From: Collybia mongolica
Lineage: Eukaryota; Basidiomycota; Agaricomycetes; Agaricales; Clitocybaceae
Direction: 5' to 3'
Assembly (NCBI GenBank): GCA_013420905.1
Contig: JAAXNY010000008.1
Location: 3,162,001-3,226,000 of the forward strand
DNA: 64,000 bases
Within the stretch, counting starts at the first letter, position 1; each line of letters starts with the position of its first letter. The notes beneath the pieces are model-generated. The model saw nothing but the letters and a program-made list of their open reading frames with translations, made no database searches and was not told the DNA's origin. A program made the translations under genes and the position numbers. Of the stretch, positions 42,039-53,226 are shown one piece after another.

Positions 42039-45000
42039 CGGCGGAACCGTCAGCTGAGGGAATAGACCATGTTGCTGAACGGATAGCCACCATCTTCAAG
42101 ACCGCGTGGGACAAATTCGCCGAGGCCGGGCACGTAAGCGCCCGATCCAAGCCTTGGTGGAATGCGACCTGCACGGAGGCGAAGGAGATGGCCATGTTCA
42201 CTAATGAGCGAGATGACTGGAGGACCCTAAAGAGGGTCACCAGACAAGCCAAGAGGGTCTTCTTCGATGAGCGCATTGAGGAAGTGTCTCACACCACTAA
42301 GAGGCCATGGGACCTCATGAACTGGGTAGGGCCTCGCAAGACACCCGCTGCCGTTATGATCAACCATAACGGCAACCCTTGCAACACTAACGAGGAACTG
42401 TGGAACGCCATCCACAGTACGTTTAACTCTGCCCACGACAGACCAACCAACATGGCTGAAATGGGTGACAAATGGAAGGCCCCCGAGACCAGGGGCTGGA
42501 CTAAATTTAGCCTCAAGGAGATGAGGGATGCCCTTCAAGGCACCTCGAACAGTTCGGCCCCTGGGCCGGACAACATCACCTGGAGGCATTTGAAGCGGCT
42601 CCTTGTAGGACCCGAAGCCCAGGCTGTCATAGTCTGGCTGGCGAACGCATGCCTGTCATGCGGACACTGGCCAGAACATTTCAAAGCCTCCCGCACTGTC
42701 ATCATCCCAAAGCCAGGGAAGGCGACATACGACACTCCTAAGTCTTATAGACCCATCGTGCTCCTAAACACGTTGGGCAAGCTTATTGAGAAAATGCTTT
42801 CCACCCACTTGCAGTTTGAGGCTCAAGCGGCGGGAGTCCTGCACCCGAATCAATTCGGTGGTGTCCGCCAAAACTCCACCAAAGATGCCGGAGTACTTCT
42901 TACCCACATTGTCCACGAAGGATGGACAAGGGGGGTTAAGACAAGCGTGGTTGCATTTGACCTCGCCCAATACTTCCCCTCGATCAACCACGAGGTGATG
43001 ATCAACATCTTAGAAGGCCAGGGGTTCGCGCCCGAAATAGTCGCGTTCTTCCGGTCGTACCTGGTGGGTCGCAAGACCAGATATGTCTGGGGGGACGATG
43101 AATCCCCCCCATTCGATTCGAGCGTAGGACTGGGACAGGGCTCCGCCCTATCCCCAATCCTATCGGCCCTCGTACTAGCCATTCTCATGAAAGAGTTCTA
43201 TAGACGGAATGAGAATGAATCCGATCTCATCTCCTACGTCGATGACGGGACCATCATATCCCAATCAAAGACGTGGGAAAGCAACAATGCTATGCTCAAG
43301 AGAGCGTACAACATCATCTTCCTCATGACGAGAGCCATGGGCCTGATCCTAGAACATGCGAAGTCCGAGGGCTTCCATTTCAGCCTTCTGAAGTCGGATG
43401 ATAATCCGACCATAGATCTCGGCCACGCCCCCTATACAGGGGCCACCCCTCTGAAACCGGGCATCCTTTGGAGATACCTAGGCTTCTATTTTGACTGCGC
43501 GCTCTCATTCAAGAAGCACGTGGAGATGTACGCAAACAAGGCCCTGACCTCAAGCAGGGCCCTGTTAGCGCTTGGAAACTCGGCATGGGGCTTAAGACCC
43601 GTGCACAAAAGAACTCTGTATCGGGCTTGTGTACTTCCAATTGCGACGTACGGATGCCGGCTATGGAACGTTGATGGGGCCCGCATCAAGGGGCACCTCG
43701 AAGCACTCCGCAAGATGCAACGAAAGGCTGCACTTTGGATCACAGGCAACTTCAGGACCACCCCAAAAGGGGCCCCGGAGACTCTCGCAGGCCTCCCGCC
43801 CATCCACTTGCACATCCGTAAGTTGGTAGAGAGGAGCCACTACCGTGTCCGGACCCTGGCCAAGAGCCACGCAGTCAGGAACTTAATTGACGGACAGGCA
43901 CACCTGTCAGTCAGTCGCATGTCCGACGCCAAAAGGCGCAGGATCAAGTCCGGGATAATGGATTCATTTTCCCGATTAATGGACTGCAATGATGATGCGT
44001 CCCCAGTGTTCCCCCTCGCGCAACCGGGCAGTCGATTACTTGACTGGGCGGCCGAGAGGGTGGAAATCAGACCCTCCCCTCCACCCAAAAAAGAGAAGGA
44101 GAAGAGGAAGACGGCTTTCGCTGATTTCAGGAAAGTTCTCACCCACCGAATCAATGAAGCTAAGCTCAACCCAAAGCGAGTCGCGATCATATGCGACGGG
44201 TCCGTCCCGCGGTCCGAGGACCTCCAAGCTACCTCAGCCTGGAGAGTCTGGTCGGACGGTACACTGTATAGCGGCCTTGCCCCCTGCGGGAATGCCACCT
44301 CGGACGATGCTGAGGCCTGCGCCATCTCGAAAGGGGTGGACGAGGCCTTCGGCATCCCTAACTTAGACATCCGGAAAATTGATGTCTTCTCGGACTCCGT
44401 GAATGCAATCAACCTGGTCATTGACCCGACGCACCACATGGCACACAAATGGGCCGCCAACGTGTCGGCCAAACTCGCTTACTGGCTAACGGTGAAACCG
44501 GACGCCAGTATTACTCTGCACCACACACCAAAGGCGTGCGAGGTGCGCGAACATATACTTGCCCATGAAGCGGCCTCCACTACAGAGGTCCCACATGGAG
44601 AAGTAAAACACACATCCCTCGCTAAGGCGAGGGCGGACGCAGTCCTACGTATGACGGACGCTTGGAGCGAATTGGCCAAGCAGAAGTCTTACATTGGGGC
44701 CCACTTCCTGCCGCTCCATGAAGGGAGTAAGCAACTATTGCCAAGCCACCTGAAAGGGGGGACTTGGATCGGAAAGGTGTCCACCAACACCAGTGATACC
44801 GTCAGGCTGGCGCGGGCCCTTACGGGCCACGCACCGATTGGCGCGTACAGACAGAGGTTCCTTAAGGAGAAGGAGACCTATGACTGCGACTGCGGCCTCG
44901 GAAAGGAGACCGTAGAACATGTATTCCGGTACTGTCCACTTTACCAGCGGAAAACCCGGCCCGGGAGAGAGCTGACCCTTGTATGGGTCAGCAATTTCCT

Positions 45001-45528
45001 CCACGACAACCCGGCGGCCTTTGGGGTTTTCCGGGAACCCCGTTTAGAGTAGGGTGGGTGTACCGGGAGGTAAGTAGGTACTTGCTGAGGGGTAGCCGCG
45101 ACACCGAGGCATCAGTCTCGGGCTTCGGCCCGGGATGAGCGGCCATGCATGGCCTCGGCCTCTCCGGACTAAGTCGACCTCCTCTTGAGGAGGTCTCCAG
45201 GGGATGAGCCCCCCCGGGGAACCTGTCGGCAAGGGTGGCCGCACTTAAGCTTATTTATCAAGCGGATTGAGAGGCGCGGGGGGCGTGCCCTCCTGCTACG
45301 ACGCCTGCTCTCGTTTCCCGAAAGGGACTATTTTACGGCCCCTCACAAGGGGGCTCACTCAGGGAGCGCTTCCAACCGGGAACGGGCGGGGCAATCCAGA
45401 CCTGCCTCATATGACGGCCTATAATGGACATATCTCGACTCGGCCTGATTCGATTACGGTTACACGTGACCGCTTCTGTACTTTTGTATTGCGGTATATA
45501 AAAACGTTGAAGGAAAAAAAAAAAAAAA
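42039..45528 (+). mobile_element. 5'-truncated LINE (Tad/I-like) with poly(A) tail and target duplication
   Basis: The insertion starts within ORF2 at 42039 and ends in a run of A at about 45514-45528. AGTCGAATGTCGTT occurs at 42025-42038 and again at 45529-45542, a perfect 14-bp target duplication (15 bp with the A shared with the tail). The ORF2 C-terminal two thirds are open, so the insertion is recent. The apurinic endonuclease and any ORF1 are missing by 5' truncation, the common result of target-primed reverse transcription. A GC-rich 3' UTR of about 460 bp precedes the tail. Confidence 0.93.
42041..45052 (+). CDS. LINE ORF2 fragment: reverse transcriptase, RNase H and CCHC-like end
   Basis: The frame is open from the truncated start; the first ATG is 42188 (954 residues from there). 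Reverse transcriptase motifs: SAPGPDNITWRHLK, SYRPIVLLNTLGKLIEK, FDLAQYFPSINH, GLGQGSALSPILSAL and the catalytic SYVDDG. Next is the thumb region (LRWY-like LWRYLGFYFD), then RNase H with ICDGSVP, DAEACAISKGVDEA and DVFSDSVNAIN, and finally a cysteine cluster CDCGLGKETVEHVFRYC. The order RT, RNase H, Cys/His cluster fits the Tad1 and I groups of LINEs. No stop or frameshift is present in 1004 codons, but without endonuclease and 5' promoter it is not expected to move on its own. Confidence 0.9.
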   Translation, partial: AEPSAEGIDHVAERIATIFKTAWDKFAEAGHVSARSKPWWNATCTEAKEMAMFTNERDDWRTLKRVTRQAKRVFFDERIEEVSHTTKRPWDLMNWVGPRKTPAAVMINHNGNPCNTNEELWNAIHSTFNSAHDRPTNMAEMGDKWKAPETRGWTKFSLKEMRDALQGTSNSSAPGPDNITWRHLKRLLVGPEAQAVIVWLANACLSCGHWPEHFKASRTVIIPKPGKATYDTPKSYRPIVLLNTLGKLIEKMLSTHLQFEAQAAGVLHPNQFGGVRQNSTKDAGVLLTHIVHEGWTRGVKTSVVAFDLAQYFPSINHEVMINILEGQGFAPEIVAFFRSYLVGRKTRYVWGDDESPPFDSSVGLGQGSALSPILSALVLAILMKEFYRRNENESDLISYVDDGTIISQSKTWESNNAMLKRAYNIIFLMTRAMGLILEHAKSEGFHFSLLKSDDNPTIDLGHAPYTGATPLKPGILWRYLGFYFDCALSFKKHVEMYANKALTSSRALLALGNSAWGLRPVHKRTLYRACVLPIATYGCRLWNVDGARIKGHLEALRKMQRKAALWITGNFRTTPKGAPETLAGLPPIHLHIRKLVERSHYRVRTLAKSHAVRNLIDGQAHLSVSRMSDAKRRRIKSGIMDSFSRLMDCNDDASPVFPLAQPGSRLLDWAAERVEIRPSPPPKKEKEKRKTAFADFRKVLTHRINEAKLNPKRVAIICDGSVPRSEDLQATSAWRVWSDGTLYSGLAPCGNATSDDAEACAISKGVDEAFGIPNLDIRKIDVFSDSVNAINLVIDPTHHMAHKWAANVSAKLAYWLTVKPDASITLHHTPKACEVREHILAHEAASTTEVPHGEVKHTSLAKARADAVLRMTDAWSELAKQKSYIGAHFLPLHEGSKQLLPSHLKGGTWIGKVSTNTSDTVRLARALTGHAPIGAYRQRFLKEKETYDCDCGLGKETVEHVFRYCPLYQRKTRPGRELTLVWVSNFLHDNPAAFGVFREPRLE

Positions 45529-45542
45529 AGTCGAATGTCGTT

Positions 45543-45706
45543 TGGGTGGCGGCGTCGCGGAGTTTCGACCCGTCATCGAGGGCGGTAAGGCGTGAGAGAG
45601 GGAAAACTGCAATTGGATGGCCGTGCTCTGGGTCCATGACACATGCCCCCCCCCAAGACATGACCTTGCCAACGCAACGTACAACGTAAAACGTGCCGAG
45701 CCATTT
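45543..45706. other. Continuation of the LINE target site
   Basis: Host DNA that adjoined 42024 before the LINE inserted. No gene seen. Confidence 0.4.
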
Positions 45707-46095
45707 TTACAACCCTCTCCTAAAATTAAAAATCTTTAGGACGGCGGATCTGCCAGACGTCGAACAACTATTATTATAATTGTTATTACTGTTGGGCATG
45801 GAACCCCAGCCCCCAGCCCGTCACTGCCACTGCCAAAAAAACAGAGTACCAAGGAAACCACTTATACTCAAGTACATGCATGCATCCGACAGCCTCCATG
45901 TTTACAACCCTCCTAAAAAATCTCCGGAACGGCAGTGTCGAACAAACCCCCACTATAACTGTTCTTGTTGGGCATGAAACCCCCCCCCAGCCCCGGCCTG
46001 CCACTGCCGAGTTGCCAAGGAAGCCACCACCCATTTACAGATTCTGCCATATGATATGTGTGTGCATACACCGACAGCCTCCGAGTCATGTCCAG
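45707..46095. repeat. Two degenerate tandem copies of about 190 bp
   Basis: 45707-45898 and 45901-46095 share, in order, TTTACAACCCTC, a GTTGGGCATG segment followed by CCCAGCCC-type C-runs, CACTGCC, CCAAGGAA and CCGACAGCCTCC. Non-coding. Confidence 0.65.
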
Positions 46096-46139
46096 AGAAG
46101 GCCCTCTGTGATTCATTAACGACGTATTTGGGAGCGAGG

Positions 46140-47770
46140 GCTAGGGCTTGAGCTTGGCAATCCACCACCACCAGATGCACCACCAGCGATGCACACATGT
46201 ACCACCAGGAAGACGCGTAACATTAGTAGACGTCAGTCTTACAGCCCAGCCGCTGCCCAACCAAGAACTTCATCGCTACATCTACCCCAGGGACCTAAAG
46301 TTGGTAAGAAGTTCTAATCGCATGCTAATGATGTTATGACATCGTTGTAAAGTTTCAGCACAATCTCGAAAGAACAGTAGCAGAAAAAAAGACCCGCTCT
46401 ACCCTTCCTGGGCATTGCACGATCGGACTTTTTTCGCATGCCGTGTACAATGTACATGTATCAAAGTCAAGCACCCTGATTAGAGTGAAGAGTAAGCATC
46501 TACAGCATATCTCTGGTGGGAAATTGCCCTCGACTCCCCAAGTCAACACGAGTTTCGGGGATATTCGTGAAGTTTTGGTTCGGTACTGCCAGGTCGTCAG
46601 TACGTCAGTCCTGCAAACCAGCCGCTGCCCAATGGAGGGCTTTTGTGATTTGCACCTACCCCTGGGCCAGGAACGCCAGGCTCCAGGGGACCCAAAGTTG
46701 GTTAGAAGTTCTAATTGCTAATTGCGTACTATGACATCGTTAAGGAGTTTCTGCACAAGTAATTATAACAGAAAAAGACCCGTTCCACCCCCCCCCCCCT
46801 CCTCGCATGCCGTGTCTTAATTGGAGTAACTATCTACAGCACTATGTTAGTCGGAAATCGACTGCTGACTGCTTTGGATTGTTAAAGGAAATCTGAATGC
46901 GTACACGAGGTGACAAGTGATGTCGATAAAGCAGGGGTTGTTTTGAGCTGGGAACTGTGGTGATATCATCTCTGCCGGCATCGTGGTGCAGAGCTCCTGT
47001 TGTGATTATAACTCTGAGGTAAATTGAGAAATCTTTTACTCTGCGGGATATGTTGTGGATTTCTTCTCCTTTTTGGAAACCCTTAGCACTAGGTAGACGC
47101 GTCGGGAAAGCGTGAAATGCGACTCCGACGCTGGACGCGTCACGAACACTGTGACTGTGGCGGGAAATTCCGCCCCGCATCTCGACAACGAGTTTCAACA
47201 AATTTCGTGCAGCTTGGTCACGTTGAGTCGTCCCACCTCCGGCTTTTATGATAGCTCTACATCACCGGGGGACTCAAATGTTTCTGGGCAGCGGGTCATC
47301 AATTGGTAAGTTAGATGGAGCCAAGCAGTACGGAGCCAACCCGTACAGTGTATACCTCCGAACATCAATGCGTGTTGACGCAGTTTTATACCGTGACCGT
47401 GTCCAGCAGATTCCACGCTCCACAGTTCTATAATCTCAGCCGGCTCAGATCTTTTTTTCAGCGAGGGCCTGGGTCTTGGGGCTTGACAATGTACAGCCAC
47501 TTGGCATCCACCACAAGCATATGCGTGTCGGTGATCTGCACGTGCACTAGGGGGACGCGTACGTCAGTCCGAAACCTACTCAGCTGACGTCGCACGGCGT
47601 GTCTTAGTCCGAAAACGAATTTGACTACTCAAAGGTACGGCAAGGCCTAAAGTTGGTGAGAAGTTCTAATTACATACTGTGACATCGTTGTCGGGTTTCA
47701 GCACAATCTCGAAGAACAGTAACAGAAAAAGACCCGCTCCACCCTTCCTGCTCAGTAAAAAGCAGAAGTC
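46140..47770. repeat. Decayed repeat cluster
   Basis: A unit with AAAGTTGGTNAGAAGTTCTAAT, then ATGACATCGTT, TTTCAGCAC and AGAAAAAGACCCG recurs at about 46300-46400, 46690-46790 and 47650-47750. A neighbouring module (TCGCATGCCGTGT..., then AACTATCTACAGCA) recurs at about 46435, 46805 and 48880. Another (GGCTTGA-CAAT...CATCCACCAC) recurs at 46150 and 47480. Copies are scrambled and diverged. No gene is supported. Confidence 0.55.
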
Positions 47771-49064
47771 GATCTGTGGTCAGTGAATGGTAGGCTTTTA
47801 GTCAGATTGGACCTGAGACTGACTAATATGCATTTTTGAGACATTTGACCAACTAGCTTTAGTTGATTGATTGACATACTTAGTCAAGCCCTGGTCAATT
47901 GACATTCAATAGTCAGTTATGGGTCAGTCAATATACATTGATTATTAAATGTGGTTCAATTTTCAGTCATCCACCAGTCAGTCCTGAGTCAGTGTTCCGT
48001 CAATTGATGCTGGCCAGTAGTTTTTTATATTACATTATTTCTAGTACATGGAGTTGGTCTAGCTACACCATTGCAAAGCCTCAAAATCATTTCTCTCTAC
48101 CATTTCCCCTGTGTCTTGAATGGCATGGTCAGTTTTATGGATGGAATGATGGAATGCCCACCATGCTATGTGGTGCAGGGCACACAACAACACTGCCTAG
48201 AAGGCAGCAATGTCATCATCAAGTCATAATATATATAATGAAATTTGAAGCTTACAATTTTTGCCACACTTCATACCATCCCTACCAGGTCTTGGAAATA
48301 GCCATTCAAGGGGAATGCAGTGTTATCAATGTTGATGGCAAAGTGAACTTGAGCAGTACAGTGTTTTTTTTTGTGGTTGTGGGAAGGGATCAACAAAACT
48401 GTTGCAACAAAAGCTTTAGTGCCTGACCAATAAAATTGATCAGTCTAGAGACTCACAATTTACAAAAACTGTTGAAGGCCTGAACCTAAAGTGTTATCAT
48501 CTTGATTAATAGTGTGATTCAGGTACAGCTGTGCAACGGAGAGGAGCAAGGTGAGTAGCACAGCTTGGTGTAACAACGTGGTGAAGGAAGCCACAACACA
48601 GCAGCCGGAGCTGTTCAGGGCAGGTCTTACAAACTTCAAAGAAATAACCTATTTTCATAAGCCAGTTACCAAGAACACCCATTCAAGCAAGCTGAGAACC
48701 AAAAACAAAAGAAAGATTTCTCAAATCTCTTGGCAATTTATTTTGGCTTGGTAGGAACATAAGTTGGACTACTGCCTGACCACAGGATGACATCCAGACC
48801 AGGGTCAGACCTGTGCACCACCTTATATTGACTAGTCTTTTTACTGAGCTTCCTGGGTGTTGCACGGTCAGACTTCTCGCATGCCATATCTTAATTGGAG
48901 TAACTATCTACAGCATTGCTTTGGTGGGAAACTGACTGACTGGCTGGCTGTATGGTGTACATTGTTTGATAGTGATATCAATAAAACAGGCTCAACACCA
49001 GGTAAGTAGATGCATCTGACCATGTGACTGCAGTGGCAATTTCACTTGAGTCTCAACTCCCGGT
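47771..49064. other. Stretch without a recognisable gene
   Basis: AT-richer DNA with several short frames, for example 47899-48426 on the plus strand, lacking any recognised motif. A CAGT-rich part near 47790-48000 repeats GTCAGT/GTCAAT motifs. The end overlaps the repeat module mentioned at about 48880. Confidence 0.35.
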
Positions 49065-49066
49065 TA

Positions 49067-49785
49067 GGGTTCTGGAAGAAACCCCTTATTTATTAACATC
49101 ATAGTTTCTAACAGGTTAGTAACATGTTAGTTACTAACTCGCTCTAAAGGTTATGTTAAATATTGTTAATAACCAAATTAAAAAGCAGTCTCACAGATCA
49201 TTTGAATCTATTAATTCCTATTGATGATTAATCACTAACCATCCCCCCACACACTGCTACCTCAGGACTGCATGGTAATGGCATAATCCCACTTTTTGCT
49301 CAGTTTATCTGGACAGTTTGGGGCAACTTTGGGTGATTTGATCCAGATTTTTCACCTAGCCTCTGGAAGATTATTGGAAAATTATGGAAATCACAATTTT
49401 TCTCATATTGCTCTAATACTATGACCTAACATCATCATCATCATGGCTTTCTGCCTCATGCATAGTCTTACAAGCTCTAAAAACCTTACTTGACTGATCT
49501 TACATCTCCAATATTTGTTAATATGTTCTCAGAGAGTTCAGGAGAGGTTAATATCACTCAGAAGAAAGTAACAGGGCCAGATATAGTGCAGGAAGATGAA
49601 GGGGAAGGGCCTAACTGGGATTGGTAAAGGGAGGGATTTTTTCACAATTATTAACAATTATTAACAGTGTTAAATAACATTTCTAACAATTCTTAACATG
49701 TTATTAACGTCTGTGAATAACCCCCTCCAAAGCTGCCATGTTAGTAACCTGTTAGTTACTAACCTCGGAGTTTCTTCCCGAACCC
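49067..49785. mobile_element. 719-bp TA-flanked inverted-repeat element (MITE-like)
   Basis: Left end GGGTTCTGGAAGAAACC; right end, inverted, GGGTTCGGGAAGAAACT. Both are flanked by TA (49065-49066 and 49786-49787). GTTAGTAACATG units occur inside both ends. A TA duplication is the habit of Tc1/mariner-type elements, but the long body is non-coding. A related end lies at 9004-9125. Confidence 0.65.
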
Positions 49786-49794
49786 TACTCCTGG

Positions 49795-49945
49795 TCAACA
49801 CGATTTCGTGAAGCTTCGTCATGCTGGGTCATTGGAGCAGATAATAAGACCCGGTCGACTTCTAATCAAAACGATTTCTTGAAGCTTCGTCACACTGGGT
49901 TATCCGAGCAGGTATGCAAAACCTGGTAGGAAGTAGCCTTTAATT
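49795..49945. repeat. Two tandem units of about 65 bp
   Basis: TCAACACGATTTCGTGAAGC...GACCCGGT and TCAAAACGATTTCTTGAAGC...AACCTGGT follow one another. A diverged third unit is at about 46540. Non-coding. Confidence 0.6.
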
Positions 49946-50109
49946 CGAACGATCAAACGAACGCCCCCACCACCCCCACCATGACGCCTGAACTGGTCTA
50001 ACTTGGCCACGAAAAGTTTCTCTTTCGCTGTACCAACCCTCGCAAGGTTGCAGTCGACATCCATCCTCTTAGCTGTCCATTTCCGCGGCAGGTCTGTCTT
50101 TTTTCGGAC

Positions 50110-50370
50110 CTCGGGACGGTTTTTTGGTGGACCCTCCCACCTCCGTTTTATGCCTCAATGCGTGCCTGGATGTCAAAGCGTGGGTTGACTGGCTGTGTCG
50201 TGGTGCGGTGTTGTACCCCACAGGGGAACTCAAATGTTTCTCAGTCGTCAACTGGTCGACGGAGCCAAACGGTGCACCTCAGAACATCGTTGCACGTCGA
50301 CGCGTTCATTGGCGTGACCGTGTCCAGCATACTCCACAGTTATAAGTATCACTCCAGCCGGCTCAATCCT
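50110..50370. repeat. Copy of the segment at 47225-47460
   Basis: Shares in order TCCCACCTCCG, ACTCAAATGTTTCT, TGGAGCCAA/ACGGAGCCAA, CCGTGTCCAGCA and AGCCGGCTCA with 47225-47460. The 5' flank also carries a sequence repeated inverted at about 50410-50450. Confidence 0.6.
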
Positions 50371-53066
50371 TTTTAGCTCAATTAGGCAAGATAATTAAAC
50401 ACTCCATAACATAACGGTCAACCCACGCTTTGACACCCCAGGCACGCATGGAAGTTTTGACTGGACTTATGGAGGGACGGACTCTGAAATTCCTAGTGGA
50501 AAATGCGGTCCCTGTCATACATGCCATTTCTGCTGGACAATATCTTCCGCTTTACAGGCATGCAGACCCTAGGGGTTTGACTCGGAGTTGCAGGGTCGGG
50601 TTCCCCGAAAAACCATACCTGAGGTGCCGCGTTTTCCACGATCTATTTTTGTTCGCATAATTCGAAGGTGTAGACCGTGGAAGTGGGTGATATCGATAGT
50701 CGACGCAAATGATCTTCCAAGTCTTGTCCATCTTCTGACAATTACTACTTGTGTATGATTCAATTCCTGCAAAGGCTGACATTGACGTTCTCATTTCCCA
50801 GGGTAATCTGACACTTTTATTCTATACTTAGTTTAGATCTACAACATGTAGGTAATGATCACTCGGATGTGAAGAAGAGTCATGACGGGCTTCCGGAGAT
50901 CGATCAATTAGAAATCGGGGTTGACTATTTGTTTTCTCCGCTCGTCATGGAGGCACTAGTGGTACATTGTATCAGCGGATGAAAAGCGGCCGGTTACCAA
51001 AGTCGATGGCAATAACCTAGATAAGGTCATAGTGAGTCATTGATCGATATTCTAAAGCGGACACAATGCAAGTTGGATGAGATGTCGCGATGGATTTTCG
51101 TCTCAGCACATGTTCGTGATGTAGGAGATGTGCATGCCACCATGATCGCTCCGCTCTGGCAGTTGGGGAATCTGATCTTGTCTTGTTCCCAGTTTATTTT
51201 CCCCCCACGTTTCGGCGTTGGTGTTGGAACTTGGAAAATTACTTCAAACATGACCGTCTAGACGAATATAGAATGACTTCGAACGCGTGCCCGGACCCTG
51301 CAATCAGGTAAAGGATACCCAGTAGATTTGACTTATGTAGTGGGTAACGGCGGAAGGGATCAGACGGACGGTTTCTCGAAAAGAGGCCAGTATGGTGGCA
51401 CCAGGATATAACCGAATCCCGAGCGCCGAAAGCGATCACGGAAATAACCGCAATGTTGGGTGCGGAGGTATCCACCATCATCAAAGTTTCTTTTTCGCCC
51501 ACCAGCAGTCGACTTGTTGAAATGTTCTCGATGCTTACTTCGAACTCGGAATATCAGACTGCTTCACACATCAGCGACTCGCACAGTCCATTATACCATA
51601 ACATCAACCAGCCAGCGACTCGTGATCCCGGCGGATCCATCAATACTCCGGACCTCCATCTCTCTCGCCCGTGGCATGGGCTATGTATGGCCATGATGCT
51701 GATGCTGTACATTGAGCGTCGAGCGAAACTGAAGCCGATAGCTACAGCACGGGGCTAATATGACGACTGCATAAGTACTCATTGAGAGGAATCGCTCGGA
51801 CGCCGCGGGCGGAGTTTATGAGGAGGGTAAGTTGGGCCGGGATACGTTATGCATACCTGACACCTTGGCGTAAATTGTACGTCTTTCATGTACGTATCCC
51901 CGTAAACTGCAAGTGCTCGAGCCTAGACCTTGCCAGGACATGAGACTCGGGAATGAAAGAAAAACACCCGCCTTGGGCTGCTGGGAGTTGGTGATGTCAG
52001 TAGCTCACCCCCCTTGGCATGTCGATAAATGTAGACATCGATGGCTGATGTATAGGTTGGATTGGATGTACTCGTAAGGTGGAAAAACCCAGGCTTTCAC
52101 GGTTCATCACACAGGGCACGCTGTGGTACATATGCAGGTTCATAACTAAGAAGTGGGTAGGGTTGTTGTTGTCCCCGTATATCATTACGACGCCCAACAA
52201 ATTTGCTGACAGTTCCTATACATTTTAATTTAGCGCTAATAGAAGCTGCAAAACGGATTGGGCGGCGCGCCGCCCATCTCCCATGTAATCATTAGAACCG
52301 AGTGGCGAACCACTTAATAACACTAATAACTTTCACCGATCTTCCAGGCGGGCCTTGTAGTTTTGTTTTCAAGGATTCAAGGTCAAATCCACCGACACGC
52401 GTGCTCCAACTCCTGTTCTCGGCGCTCGGCGTTCAGGAATCAGTACCGGGTTCTCGAGAGGAACAGAAGCAAGAATGAAGATGATGATAACGAGAAACCT
52501 CATGCTCATGTCAAGGTCTTACGGTAACAGTATGCCGGCCTCAGGAAGGAACATGAAGGCTGTCCCGTGTCCCGGGTAAAGCGGAAAGCGTCGGTCGGGC
52601 AGCCCATACTAATTCCTTCCATTCCAGACGTATCAATATATCTGGGTCGGAGCATGGGCGATGGTGTGTTTGTTCCTTTTTTCTTGGCGGGGGGAGCCTA
52701 GAGGTTTGTCTATGACGAGGCGACACGCTCAAATCTGCCCGTGATGCTCCACTATCTTCGATGTCCGCCCTTACCAGCAATTCCTAATATAATCAATCAC
52801 GACGTAAGTCCTGGGCCGTGTAGGCCATTTGTGACCGAGATACCAATACATGTCTAGTACCGTTTCCCTACTGCCCAAAATTCAAGTGCTAATAGCACTT
52901 TGGGGTCGCGTAATCATTTGCGACTCGTGGGCCACCCTTCACTTCGATGCCATGATGTATCTCTTTTGGATACACCGTGAGCATACCGGCATTCTATCTA
53001 TCCTCCCGGGCCCCGGATCCAAAAATACATTCTTCCACACCCCCATTGTGCCACGGCCCCCCACAA
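50371..53066. other. Region without a supported gene
   Basis: Short frames on both strands, the longest about 100 codons (51453-51758, plus), without domain features or convincing splice-linked extensions. Ancient decayed sequence or lineage-specific genes cannot be excluded. Confidence 0.35.
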
Positions 53067-53074
53067 AGGTAAAG

Positions 53075-53218
53075 CACTGCACAAGTTTTTCCATACAGCG
53101 ACGATAAAACAAAAATTCGAATCTCTGTTACTCACCACATTGTTCAGGGATGAGGTGCTGGGGAATTCCGGATTCCGATTGGAATCCTCTGCAGGATGTG
53201 GGGGAGTGTGAAGTACTG
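53075..53218. mobile_element. 144-bp remnant with a KDZ-type end and 8-bp direct repeats
   Basis: The right 57 bp (53162-53218) match the inverted left end of the KDZ element: GGATGTGGGGGAGTGTGAAG then TACTG. AGGTAAAG follows it (53219-53226) and also stands at 53067-53074. This fits a short internal-deletion derivative with an 8-bp target duplication. The left end (CACTGCACAAG) is only weakly like the terminal repeat. Confidence 0.55.
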
Positions 53219-53226
53219 AGGTAAAG

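Noticed and set aside
43840..44472. 210-codon minus-strand frame opposite the LINE
   Set aside because: Shadow of LINE ORF2; no independent feature.
47899..48426. 175-codon plus-strand frame as a gene
   Set aside because: Cys/His-rich by composition only, no domain order, no splice support, in repeat-rich DNA.
49066..49070. TTAGGG telomere-like hexamer
   Set aside because: Single occurrence at the end of an inverted-repeat element; no array.
53162..53218. A second full KDZ element near 53 kb
   Set aside because: Only one end is present and no transposase sequence is nearby; a short derivative fits better.
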